Origin: Nitrospirota bacterium | GTDB lineage: Bacteria > Nitrospirota > Nitrospiria > Nitrospirales > UBA8639 | Direction of reading: 5' to 3' | Assembly (NCBI GenBank): GCA_029865515.1 | Contig: JAOUGQ010000143.1 | Location: forward strand, 1-7,282 | Length of the DNA stretch: 7,282 nucleotides | Shown here: positions 1 to 5,153 of the stretch, piece by piece | Layout of the letters: each line of letters starts with the position of its first letter | How positions within the stretch are numbered: the stretch's first letter is position 1 | Notes under the pieces: model-generated | Seen by the model: only the letters and a program-made list of their open reading frames with translations | Database searches by the model: none | Told to the model about the DNA's origin: nothing | Program-made: the position numbers and the translations under genes

Positions 1-231
1 CAAATCGCGCGTAAAATTGTAGGAGGCATCCATAAAATTCACGGTATAAAATTTATCGGTTGGGGTAAAATACACCGTCTCCCGTGGAGGCACCGCAAAC
101 ATGGAACCCATATCGCATCCAGGGAAGCCGAGGCCAAAGGAAACCAGCCCCCCGAGCTTCAACAAGACCCGGCGAGACAGAGGAAAAGAAAAGGGAGAAT
201 GGGATAAAAATGGCATAGACTTTAGATTCAT
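1..231 (-). CDS. Tat-exported protein, N-terminal part (possible molybdopterin-dependent oxidoreductase of the sulfite oxidase type), truncated by window edge
   Basis: An open minus-strand frame runs off the left edge; 77 codons are visible. The N-terminus looks like a twin-arginine signal peptide: after a short polar and aromatic stretch comes PLSRRVLLKLGG, then the hydrophobic LVSFGLGFPGC. That implies export in folded form, usually with a cofactor. The next segment, containing VYFTPTDKFYTVNF, resembles the start of the mature domain in sulfite-oxidase-like molybdoenzymes, where 'TP.D.FYTVN'-type motifs occur. This family call is from recollection of motifs and only a small part is visible. 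The ATG at 231 is preferred because AAGGG (241-245) lies 9 bases upstream; an in-frame ATG at 216 is the alternative. The Cys in FPGC could be a lipidation site, but the lipobox is poor. The gene is divergent from the sugar-nucleotide enzyme to its right. Confidence 0.7.
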   Translation of the reverse strand, partial: MNLKSMPFLSHSPFSFPLSRRVLLKLGGLVSFGLGFPGCDMGSMFAVPPRETVYFTPTDKFYTVNFMDASYNFTRDL

Positions 232-315
232 TATCCAATACCCTTAGTGCGTTGGACAAGATCTACCAAGGATTCGAACCACCATTTAGCGAGAATACAG
301 AAAAGGAGAAACTGC

Positions 316-1329
316 ATGCGGATACTCATCACGGGCGGAGCCGGGTTTTTAGGAAGTCATTTATGCGAAACCCTCATCCATCAGGGGCATACCGTCATCT
401 GCCTGGATAATCTCATTACCGGCCGGACCGAAAATATTTCCACCTTAATGGGGCACCCCAAGTTCTCATTTATCCACTATAATGTCTGCGATTATCTACA
501 TGTCGACGGTCATTTAGATGGTGTCATGCACTTTGCCTCACCGGCAAGCCCACAGGATTATCTGGAATTTCCCATCGCCACCATGAAGGTCGGAGCATTA
601 GGTACCCACAAGGCCTTGGGATTAGCCAAGGCCAAACAGGCGCGGTTTCTTCTGGCCAGCACATCCGAAGTCTATGGAGATCCACTAGTCAACCCACAAC
701 CGGAATCCTATTGGGGCAATGTCAACCCCATTAGTCCGCGTGGAGTGTACGACGAAGCCAAACGATTTGCCGAAGCCCTAACCACTGCCTATCACCGATT
801 TCACGGCCTCGATACTCGAATTGTTAGAATTTTCAATACTTATGGCCCGCGCATGCGCCCCAAGGATGGGCGGGTGGTGTCCAATTTTATTGTGCAAGCC
901 TTACAGGGCCATCCCCTGACCGTCTACGGCGAAGGGAACCAGACCCGCAGCTTTTGTTACGTTGATGATCTGGTTGCTGGAATCGTAGCGCTCCTCCAGG
1001 CCCCGGAAGATGAACTTCGCAAAAATCAACAATTCCAGGATTCTGTGCGTTTTGGAAAAACTCAAGCCAACCTGGGCTCCATTCATGACCCGGTCAATAT
1101 CGGCAATCCACAAGAACTCACGGTCATGGATATTGCCAAAACGGTCCTCAAGCTCACCAACTCATCCAGCACAATTACGCATCATCCTCTCCCCGTAGAC
1201 GACCCGAAAGTACGCCGCCCCAATATCGAAAAGGCCAAAACCCTGCTCAAGTGGGAACCCCAGGTGACCTTGGAGCAAGGCATCGAAAAAACCATCGCCT
1301 ACTTCCGTTCCCTTTCACACCTCGGGTAG
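316..1329 (+). CDS. UDP-glucuronic acid decarboxylase-type NAD-dependent SDR enzyme (UDP-xylose synthase family)
   Basis: A 337-residue extended short-chain dehydrogenase. It is predicted to oxidise and decarboxylate UDP-glucuronate to UDP-xylose in the cytosol using bound NAD, supplying sugar for surface polysaccharide. Seen in the sequence: the Rossmann motif TGGAGFLGSHL (residues 6-16); acidic D31 at the end of the second strand; ASTSEVYGDP (114-123) with the Ser/Thr and the Glu typical of decarboxylating members; catalytic YDEAK (Y145, K149); RIFNTYGPRM (171-180); and RSFCYVDDLV (211-220). The RRPNIEKAKTLLKW stretch (300-313) matches the C-terminal substrate-binding end of the family. The start is ATG 316, with AGGAG at 304-308 seven bases upstream; the frame extends to 247 but without a ribosome site. 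An extra stretch at about residues 229-257 sits before PVNIGNP, where relatives are usually shorter. A related 4,6-dehydratase or epimerase is less likely because of the SEVYGDP and MRPKDGRVV motifs. Confidence 0.93.
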   Translation: MRILITGGAGFLGSHLCETLIHQGHTVICLDNLITGRTENISTLMGHPKFSFIHYNVCDYLHVDGHLDGVMHFASPASPQDYLEFPIATMKVGALGTHKALGLAKAKQARFLLASTSEVYGDPLVNPQPESYWGNVNPISPRGVYDEAKRFAEALTTAYHRFHGLDTRIVRIFNTYGPRMRPKDGRVVSNFIVQALQGHPLTVYGEGNQTRSFCYVDDLVAGIVALLQAPEDELRKNQQFQDSVRFGKTQANLGSIHDPVNIGNPQELTVMDIAKTVLKLTNSSSTITHHPLPVDDPKVRRPNIEKAKTLLKWEPQVTLEQGIEKTIAYFRSLSHLG

Positions 1330-1634
1330 GAATCAATCATCAGAGGTTGCCCACTATCCCGCTCTTACTAAGATTTTTCGAAGCAGCTATGCGAAGCACC
1401 TGACATAAATCCAGTCAAAGGATCCAGACAATCAAAAAGTTCGCATTATTGTTCATTCTGCTCACCATGCACTCTAGTGCAAAACAATTTCCTAAGCCCA
1501 CCCCTGACATCATAAAAACTCAGGTTCGATTGATCGCTTCTCATTGAATCAAATAAAAAAGAGAAACCACTCAGATCTTAATCTTTTAAAAAAAACAAGG
1601 GTAAATTTCCTTATCTTTCCCAAGGGGGGTTTCA
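1330..1634. other. Intergenic region without a confident gene
   Basis: An AT-rich spacer between the sugar-nucleotide enzyme and the receiver-domain stump. I see no stem-loop followed by a T-run that would serve as a clear terminator for the upstream gene. A weak promoter-like pair, TTGATC at about 1530 and TAAAAA 18 bases downstream, could drive the receiver fragment, but each box matches consensus at only four of six positions. A 38-codon open stretch at 1431-1547 that resembles a signal peptide but lacks a normal start codon is listed separately. Confidence 0.5.
1431..1547 (+). pseudogene. Possible relic of a small exported-protein gene, no standard start codon
   Basis: Reading from ATC at 1431 gives 38 residues starting IKKFALLFILLTMHSSA and ending at TGA 1545-1547. 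The beginning looks like a signal peptide: two lysines, a hydrophobic core of about ten residues, then a small-residue SSA cleavage-like site. AAAGGA (1418-1423) lies about eight bases upstream, where a ribosome site should be, but the codon at the expected start is ATC rather than ATG. It may be a gene that lost its start codon or a chance open frame. No family is recognised. Confidence 0.2.
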
Positions 1635-1751
1635 TTGGAAACAAAGATCCTTGTTGTCGATGACGACCCCGATATTCTGCTGGGACTTGAAAGCCGGCTG
1701 CAATGGCTTGGGTATCGGGTCATGACCGCACAAGATGGTCTCCCCGCCTAA
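1635..1751 (+). pseudogene. Truncated response-regulator receiver domain (N-terminal stump, 38 codons)
   Basis: From TTG 1635, preceded by a purine-rich ribosome site (AAGGGGGG, 1622-1629), the frame encodes a peptide starting LETKILVVDDDPDILLGLE. This is the first strand, acidic pocket (DDD, residues 9-11) and first helix of a CheY-like receiver. It continues RLQWLGYRVMTAQDGLPA, the second strand and the start of the second helix, then stops at TAA 1749-1751. A working receiver needs about 120 residues. The phospho-acceptor Asp near residue 54, the switch Ser/Thr and the Lys are all missing, and nothing downstream in any frame looks like the remainder. The match ends at AQDGL, where relatives continue with EAL. 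It is most likely the leftover 5' end of a two-component regulator gene whose body was deleted or replaced. The intact start and ribosome site mean a short peptide could still be made. Confidence 0.75.
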
Positions 1752-1800
1752 AATACAATGGCACTCCCTTGAACCACAAATAATTAAAGGAGGCATACAT

Positions 1801-2163
1801 GTGTTAATTCAAAAACTCTGGGCCACATTGATTTTTATTTCCTGGATTATAATGATTACTCAACTTTCTTTTGGGGGGGAGGGAGAATTGTCATTGAAAG
1901 ACAAAGAAACTCCACAAGAAGCAACTTCTCAAATTCAGCTTCACCCGCAAGGCGAAGGATTTTTGCTGGGTCCAGTTTTGCCCTCAATCCATGCGGCCTG
2001 CACCGCTCCAGGAGGATCGTACTGTGATACTTGCTCTATTAGTTGCCCAGAGGGAAAGGCGGCTAATTGCGAGGCAGGCAAAGTTGAATGTCCTTCTACT
2101 GATCCACGCTTTTGCCGTTGCGTTAAACAACCCCCTTGCTATTGTGGGTTAAAGAAGTCCTAG
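1801..2163 (+). CDS. Small secreted cysteine-rich protein, function unknown
   Basis: A 120-residue protein from GTG 1801, chosen because AAAGGAGG (1786-1793) lies 7 bases upstream; the frame extends to an ATG at 1735 but with no ribosome site there. Residues 1-27 form a signal peptide (LIQKLW, then hydrophobic ATLIFISWIIMITQLSFG). Next comes a polar linker rich in Glu, Gln and Lys. The last 56 residues hold ten cysteines, in segments such as YCDTCSISCPEGKAANC and FCRCVKQPPCYCG. The even number and export signal suggest five disulfides in a compact extracytoplasmic domain; metal binding is an alternative. I do not recognise a named family. It begins 49 bases after the receiver-domain stump ends and could share its transcript. 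No terminator is obvious downstream. Confidence 0.82.
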   Translation: MLIQKLWATLIFISWIIMITQLSFGGEGELSLKDKETPQEATSQIQLHPQGEGFLLGPVLPSIHAACTAPGGSYCDTCSISCPEGKAANCEAGKVECPSTDPRFCRCVKQPPCYCGLKKS

Positions 2164-2377
2164 TCTGACGGCTCCCCACAAAATCATGTCTCGCTCCCCT
2201 GAACGAGTTACCGTTTCAGTTGTGAGGAATAAATGGGTCGAAAAAAGGGTCGGGAGTCAATGTTGAGCTGCATTGAGCTAGGGTGTTCGTGGAGTTTATG
2301 GATCAAGCCCATGGTATCAGCCTGTCGGCTTCGGCAGCTAAGAAAACAATTGGTCCTGCGGGAGGCACAGGGGGAAG

Positions 2378-2695
2378 TTAGCGTTCGAGCGCAAAGCGAA
2401 TGGCATCTTTGACCTTGGCCATGGTGTCACGGGAAAGCTCTCCTGGCTTTCGTTCCAACCGTGGTTCGACCAGAGACCCTTTCCCTTGGACGTTGACAAC
2501 AGAAGGTTGTTGCAGAAACGGGAGGTGTGCCACGGACACTTCATAGCGACTGCCGCGGTGTTGGGTGGTCAGGGGGACGTAGGTGAAAAGCGCACGTGGT
2601 GCTTCCGGATCGTGACGGAAGACAATGAGAACGGGTCGGGTTTTCGGAGTCAACCCAAGATCGGCCAGCCAGATATCACCCGGCTTGATGTTCAT
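2378..2695 (-). CDS. PemK/MazF-family toxin (type II toxin-antitoxin system), copy A, intact
   Basis: A 105-residue protein of normal length for MazF-type toxins, which are sequence-specific endoribonucleases that block translation. Visible family features: the N-terminal MNIKPGDIWLADLG, then TRPVLIV with the Arg that is catalytic in MazF proteins, then VPLTTQHRGSRYEV with the conserved Thr, and a C-terminal helix region GELSRDTMAKVKDAIRFALE. The ATG at 2695 is taken as start; a TTG directly before it at 2698 is possible. The gene overlaps the end of the antitoxin gene by 20 bases, the usual antitoxin-first arrangement with translational coupling. The family assignment rests on motif recognition; the cleavage site cannot be predicted. 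The diverged copy at 4175-4490 is frameshifted. Confidence 0.88.
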   Translation of the reverse strand: MNIKPGDIWLADLGLTPKTRPVLIVFRHDPEAPRALFTYVPLTTQHRGSRYEVSVAHLPFLQQPSVVNVQGKGSLVEPRLERKPGELSRDTMAKVKDAIRFALER

Positions 2696-2861
2696 CAAGG
2701 GTATCGAGGACTTCTTGCACGATAGTCCGCGAAGGCAGCAGGTCTAGCGCGTCAGTGTCAGCCAACTCAATCACGTCAGTGACGATCTGCTCCACTTGAG
2801 CGGCTACCTCTGGCCGCCAGGTTGCGAGTTTTTTGTCGAGTTTCTCGGTGAGCTGAGTCAT
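2676..2861 (-). CDS. Antitoxin of MazF-type module, copy A
   Basis: A 61-residue, strongly helical and acidic protein (MTQLTEKLDKKLATW at the start, IVTDVIELADTDALDLL in the middle, EVLDTLDEHQ at the end). It lies directly upstream of the toxin and overlaps it by 20 bases. Position, size and coupling make it the cognate antitoxin. It does not look like the swapped-hairpin AbrB-type DNA-binding domain of MazE. The C-terminal half with alternating Leu, Val and acidic residues is the likely toxin-binding part. There is no strong ribosome site before ATG 2861. It differs from the copy at 4471-4656 at only four of 61 positions, two near each end (T5A, E6Q, A60T, G61R), so both are conserved. Confidence 0.82.
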   Translation of the reverse strand: MTQLTEKLDKKLATWRPEVAAQVEQIVTDVIELADTDALDLLPSRTIVQEVLDTLDEHQAG

Positions 2862-3044
2862 GCAGCCACGGAATCACGTTTCTATCGGTCCCGCAAGGCT
2901 GCACCTCTTCCAAAATGACATGCATCTTAACAGCTGACGTTCTGAATTGGTCGTGATGCCAAGAATGAATGGGTTCCCGATAACAGATGTCGAGAATATA
3001 GTGCATGAGGGGAGAATTCTTTGTAGGGTGAAGATGGAGAGTCG

Positions 3045-3320
3045 TTACTCGTCGGACTGGTTTTTCGAAACCAGTGGAAACTGGTCAGGATTTTCGATGG
3101 AATCAACATGAATGTCGATATCCAGATCAGGCCAGTACAGGTGCTTCGGACCTAACCGTTCTACCTTTAAAATTCCTCCGACCGGAGCATCTCTAAACCA
3201 CGGGAAGTCTTGGAATGGGAGAAACAATTCTCTTTCATCGAATAAAACCCAAAAACCGTGCCCAGAAATATTCGTAACCTCAACTTCCGAAGTGCTTGAA
3301 CCATGCGTCTTTGATTCCAT
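3045..3320 (-). CDS. DUF2442 domain-containing protein
   Basis: A 91-residue protein matching the DUF2442 pattern: VTNISGHGFWVLFDERELFL (residues 15-34), then FPWFRDAP, then LYWPDLDIDIHVDSI near the C-terminus. In this family a small beta-rich domain is typically encoded directly after a DUF4160 gene. The pair is widely regarded as a candidate toxin-antitoxin or regulatory module, with function unproven. Here it overlaps the upstream DUF4160 gene by 41 bases on the same strand, which fits co-translation. ATG 3320 is the only good start. The 3' end of this gene is the source-like sequence for two scraps elsewhere in the window (3922-3999 and 5697-5727). Confidence 0.85.
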   Translation of the reverse strand: MESKTHGSSTSEVEVTNISGHGFWVLFDERELFLPFQDFPWFRDAPVGGILKVERLGPKHLYWPDLDIDIHVDSIENPDQFPLVSKNQSDE

Positions 3321-3519
3321 TGAGATTCTCCCTGATCAATTCCTCTGCTTGCCGTAATTCTTTTTCGGATAACCCGAAGTTTTGTGCAAGAGTAATTTGC
3401 GGATCAATCCAAAATTTTGCTTCACCATTCTGCTTGTGAACATGTATATGAATACGCGTTTCTTCACGAGAGAAAAAGAAAAAACGAAATCCCTTTCCTC
3501 GGAATACTGTCGGACTCAC
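3280..3519 (-). CDS. DUF4160 domain-containing protein
   Basis: A 79-residue protein with the hallmark DUF4160 opening MSPTVFRGKGFRFFFFSREE. It is followed by RIHIHVHKQNGEAKFWIDP and the helical tail LSEKELRQAEELIRENLNGI, ending IKDAWFKHF. The conserved His residues in RIHIHVH and the basic, aromatic N-terminus are family features. The start is GTG 3519 because the family protein begins MSPT at this point; the ribosome site before it is weak. It is the first gene of the DUF4160-DUF2442 pair, probably one transcript. The biochemical role is unknown; a toxin-antitoxin function has been proposed from its neighbourhood pattern. Confidence 0.85.
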   Translation of the reverse strand: MSPTVFRGKGFRFFFFSREETRIHIHVHKQNGEAKFWIDPQITLAQNFGLSEKELRQAEELIRENLNGIKDAWFKHFGS

Positions 3520-3647
3520 CTCATATCGCTTTCGTCGCCAATCTTTGATTACTAGTCGAAGGATCTGTCTCCATCACCCACTAAGCTAGGCCACCGATAC
3601 CCTCTACGTCAATAGTTTCCCAGATTGAGGGATCGCGTTTGTGGTGC

Positions 3648-3779
3648 TTAGAAAGAGGTAGGTCCTCCGCAGTAGGCCTGGCTTTCTTGCACGTAGGTCC
3701 TGAAGGGATCGGCCATGACAAAGACCAGGTTTCCCCGGATCTGTAAGACCGACCCATTGATGACAGAGGGCGGTACCCG
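3648..3779 (-). pseudogene. Displaced 3' end of a pafA/dop gene (about 40 codons)
   Basis: The minus strand encodes 43 residues beginning RVPPSVINGSVLQIRGN and running through LVFVMADPFRTYVQESQAYC before the tail GGPTSF and a TAA stop at 3648. This matches the C-terminus of the intact gene at 6479-7282. A 29-residue core (SVLQ to AYCG) is identical in protein, yet six bases in that core differ, all synonymous, including Arg CGC against AGG. Upstream of the match (above 3779) there is no further pafA sequence, and after AYCG the tail also differs. It is therefore a fragment with its own stop codon, not translatable from a normal start. It may be a scar of insertion or recombination next to pafA. 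Confidence 0.85.
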
Positions 3780-3785
3780 GCATAG

Positions 3786-4038
3786 TCTACTGGCTGTTGT
3801 TCATTTGGTTACGCGACGGATCAAAAATTCGTGGGCAATTGTCAATTCACTGCTCCCTGGGCAAAGGCTTGTGTAATGCACGAGGGGAGACTTCTCTGTG
3901 GGAGATGGAGAGGAAGGGCCGTTATTCGTGAGACTTGCTTTTCGAGATCAGTGGAAATTGGTCAGGATGATCGATGAAATCAACATGAATGTCGATATCC
4001 AACCGATAGGAGGAGAATTGCAGGGAGCAAGAACAAAG
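3786..4038. other. Junction region between the pafA fragment and repeat B
   Basis: No complete gene. The segment holds about 90 bases of unassigned sequence. After that comes sequence at about 3872-3999 that resembles the 3' end and downstream flank of the DUF2442 gene (compare 2994-3122). Last is a short stretch, about 4004-4035, that resembles 5724-5755 next to the Uma2 gene. It is built from remnants. Confidence 0.6.
3922..3999 (-). pseudogene. Remnant of a DUF2442 gene, C-terminal end
   Basis: The minus strand reads DIDIHVDFIDHPDQFPLI, then SKSKSHE and TAA. The corresponding end of the intact DUF2442 gene at 3045-3320 is DIDIHVDSIENPDQFPLV, then SKNQSDE and TAA. Homology also continues past the stop codon into the flank (GCACGAGGGGAGA against GCATGAGGGGAGA). 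The upstream part of the gene is absent: the match stops at 3999 and passes into sequence shared with 5724-5755. It is a gene scrap left at a recombination junction. Confidence 0.8.
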
Positions 4039-4174
4039 GGGTCGGGAGTCAATGTTGAGCCTGATTGAGCTAGGATCTTCGTGAAGTCGTGGATCAAACC
4101 CATGGTGTCAGCCTGACAACTTCGGCTGCTAGAAAGACAATTGGTCCTGCGGGAGGCACAGGGGGAAGTTAGGG

Positions 4175-4490
4175 TTAGAGTTCGAGCGTAAAGCGAATGG
4201 CGTCTTTGACCTTGGCCATGGTGTCACGGGAAAACTCTCCTCGCCTTCGTTCCAACTGTGGTTCGACCAGAGACCCGATCCCTTGGACGTTGACAACGGA
4301 AGGTTGTTGCAGAAGCGGGAGGTGTCCCAAGGACACTTCATAGCGACTGCCCCGGTGTTGGGCGTCAGCGGGACGTAGTGATAAGCGCACGTGGTGCTTC
4401 CGGATCGTGAGGGGAGACAATGAGAACGGGTCGGGGTTTCGCGGTCAACCCAAGATCGGCCAACCAGATATCACCTGGTTTGATGTTCAT
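4175..4490 (-). pseudogene. PemK/MazF-family toxin, copy B, frameshifted
   Basis: Starts normally at ATG 4490 with MNIKPGDIWLADLGLTAKPR and PVLIVSPHDPEAPRALI. It then runs into TTSR and a TGA at 4365-4367 after 41 residues. Compared with copy A, one base is missing near 4377 and a second near 4363, a net loss of two, so the frame is not restored. The C-terminal half survives in another frame (QHRGSRYEVSLGHLPLL through KVKDAIRFTLEL, TAA at 4175-4177). The truncated product keeps the TRP-like Arg region as KPRPVLIV but lacks the conserved PLTT segment and the C-terminal half, so it should be inactive. The antitoxin partner upstream is intact. A sequencing error is possible, but two separate lesions make true inactivation likelier. 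Confidence 0.87.
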
Positions 4491-4656
4491 CAAGGGTATC
4501 GAGGACTTCTTGCACAATGGTCCGCGAAGGCAGCAGGTCCAGCGCGTCAGTGTCAGCCAACTCGATCACGTCAGTGACGATCTGCTCCACTTGAGCGGCT
4601 ACCTCTGGCCGCCAGGTTGCGAGTTTTTTGTCGAGCTTCTGGGCCAGCTGGGTCAT
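4471..4656 (-). CDS. Antitoxin of MazF-type module, copy B (orphaned)
   Basis: 61 residues, identical to copy A (2676-2861) at 57 positions; the core IVTDVIELADTDALDLLPSR is unchanged. Differences are Ala-Gln for Thr-Glu at residues 5-6 and Thr-Arg for Ala-Gly at the end. It overlaps the start of the broken toxin by 20 bases. Because its own toxin is dead, it is an intact antitoxin without a local partner and could still neutralise the toxin at 2378-2695. A short inverted repeat ACCGT-ATC-ACGGT (4663-4675) sits just before the start; copy A does not preserve it well. Confidence 0.8.
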   Translation of the reverse strand: MTQLAQKLDKKLATWRPEVAAQVEQIVTDVIELADTDALDLLPSRTIVQEVLDTLDEHQTR

Positions 4657-4817
4657 GCGGTCACCGTATCACGGTTCTACCGGTCTCGCAATGCTGAGTC
4701 TCTTCAAATATGCAATGCGTCTGAGCGGCTGATGTTTTGAATTGTACCTACTGAGAATCCTGTGTGGAGATTTTGGTGACGGATATGAGATTGCGGATGT
4801 GTTCCTTGGGAAGGATC

Positions 4818-5153
4818 TTACCGGTTGGACCGGGCGGCGACGGCAAAATGAAGGAAGTACTGATCGAGACCGGCCAGGTCGCTTCCGTATACACTGCCGC
4901 CAGACATCGCGTCACAGAGGACTTCCCGCACTCGTGTCAGTTCTTTTCGGCGTCCCTGCCACCGAGGGTCTTGTATCGTCAGGTCAAGAAGTTCTAGTGC
5001 CCGGGTGAAAGCCTTTTCACAGGCCTGCAGATCTTTTTCTTTCCAACGAGAAACGCGCCCTACCTCACTGCCGACATTGGCTAACTGCTCCACCAAGGGC
5101 ATAGTGCGCCACTTTCCTGCCGCAAGATTTGCATGCTGATAGGACACGCTCAA
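4818..5153 (-). CDS. Conserved small helical protein, partner of DUF5674
   Basis: A 111-residue, predominantly helical soluble protein. Recognisable segments are MPLVEQLANVGSEVGRVSRW (residues 18-37), KAFTRALELLDLTIQDPRW and RRKELTRVREVLCDAMSGG, ending YGSDLAGLDQYFLHFAVAA. I recall similar proteins of this pattern (VEQ.ANIGSEV.R... RALEL.DLT) as unnamed hypothetical proteins, often beside DUF5674 genes; their function is unknown to me. The start is TTG 5153, overlapping the stop of the DUF5674 gene by four bases (TTGA), a classic translationally coupled junction. An internal ATG at the MPLVEQ position is an alternative. The helical bundle look is compatible with a HEPN-like or antitoxin-like role, but no catalytic motif is visible. 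Confidence 0.78.
   Translation of the reverse strand: MSVSYQHANLAAGKWRTMPLVEQLANVGSEVGRVSRWKEKDLQACEKAFTRALELLDLTIQDPRWQGRRKELTRVREVLCDAMSGGSVYGSDLAGLDQYFLHFAVAARSNR

Larger units (their letters stand above)
2247..2949. repeat. Direct repeat copy A (about 0.7 kb) carrying an intact MazF-type toxin-antitoxin module
   Basis: Aligns over its whole length with 4039-4744 in the same orientation. Both copies begin with GGGTCGGGAGTCAATGTT and end at GAATTG. Between these ends the two share the non-coding tail, toxin gene, antitoxin gene and about 85 bases of upstream sequence. Substitutions are scattered throughout. There are small indels: copy B has 6 extra bases just after the toxin stop codon and two single-base deletions inside the toxin. 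The divergence shows the duplication is not recent, or that the copies came from different sources. Confidence 0.9.
4039..4744. repeat. Direct repeat copy B (about 0.7 kb) carrying a MazF-type module with a broken toxin
   Basis: Partner of 2247-2949, same orientation, about 1.8 kb away. The left boundary is again the GGGTCGGGAGTCAATGTT motif and the right boundary is GAATTG at 4739-4744, after which the sequences are unrelated. This copy has 6 extra bases after the toxin stop codon and two one-base deletions within the toxin. Confidence 0.9.

Noticed and set aside
53..259. Minus-strand open frame of 68 codons
   Set aside because: It is a shadow of the overlapping Tat-signal gene in another frame, which has the SRRVLLKLGG motif and continues off the window edge.
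262..284. GGTTCGAATCC on the minus strand, resembling a tRNA T-arm
   Set aside because: The T-stem pairs at only two of five positions, and no anticodon arm, D-arm or acceptor stem can be drawn around it; the motif is nearly palindromic and short enough for chance.
247..315. Upstream extension of the sugar-nucleotide enzyme to ATG 247
   Set aside because: The first 23 residues do not resemble the family and have no ribosome site, whereas ATG 316 has AGGAG seven bases upstream and begins exactly at the Rossmann strand.
2233..2412. Plus-strand 59-codon frame starting MGRKKGRES with a GAGG upstream
   Set aside because: It runs antisense into the end of toxin copy A, has no family resemblance, and its start is missing in the second repeat copy.
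3570..3599. Promoter-like TTGACG on the minus strand before the DUF4160 gene
   Set aside because: The hexamer at 17 bases spacing is CTAGCT, a poor -10 box, so there is not enough to call a promoter.
4663..4675. ACCGT-ATC-ACGGT inverted repeat before antitoxin copy B as an operator
   Set aside because: It is not preserved in copy A despite strong overall similarity, so it is noted only in the gene entry.
4420..4740. Plus-strand frame of 106 codons opposite the copy B antitoxin
   Set aside because: It is the antisense shadow of a conserved antitoxin gene and contains no recognisable domain.
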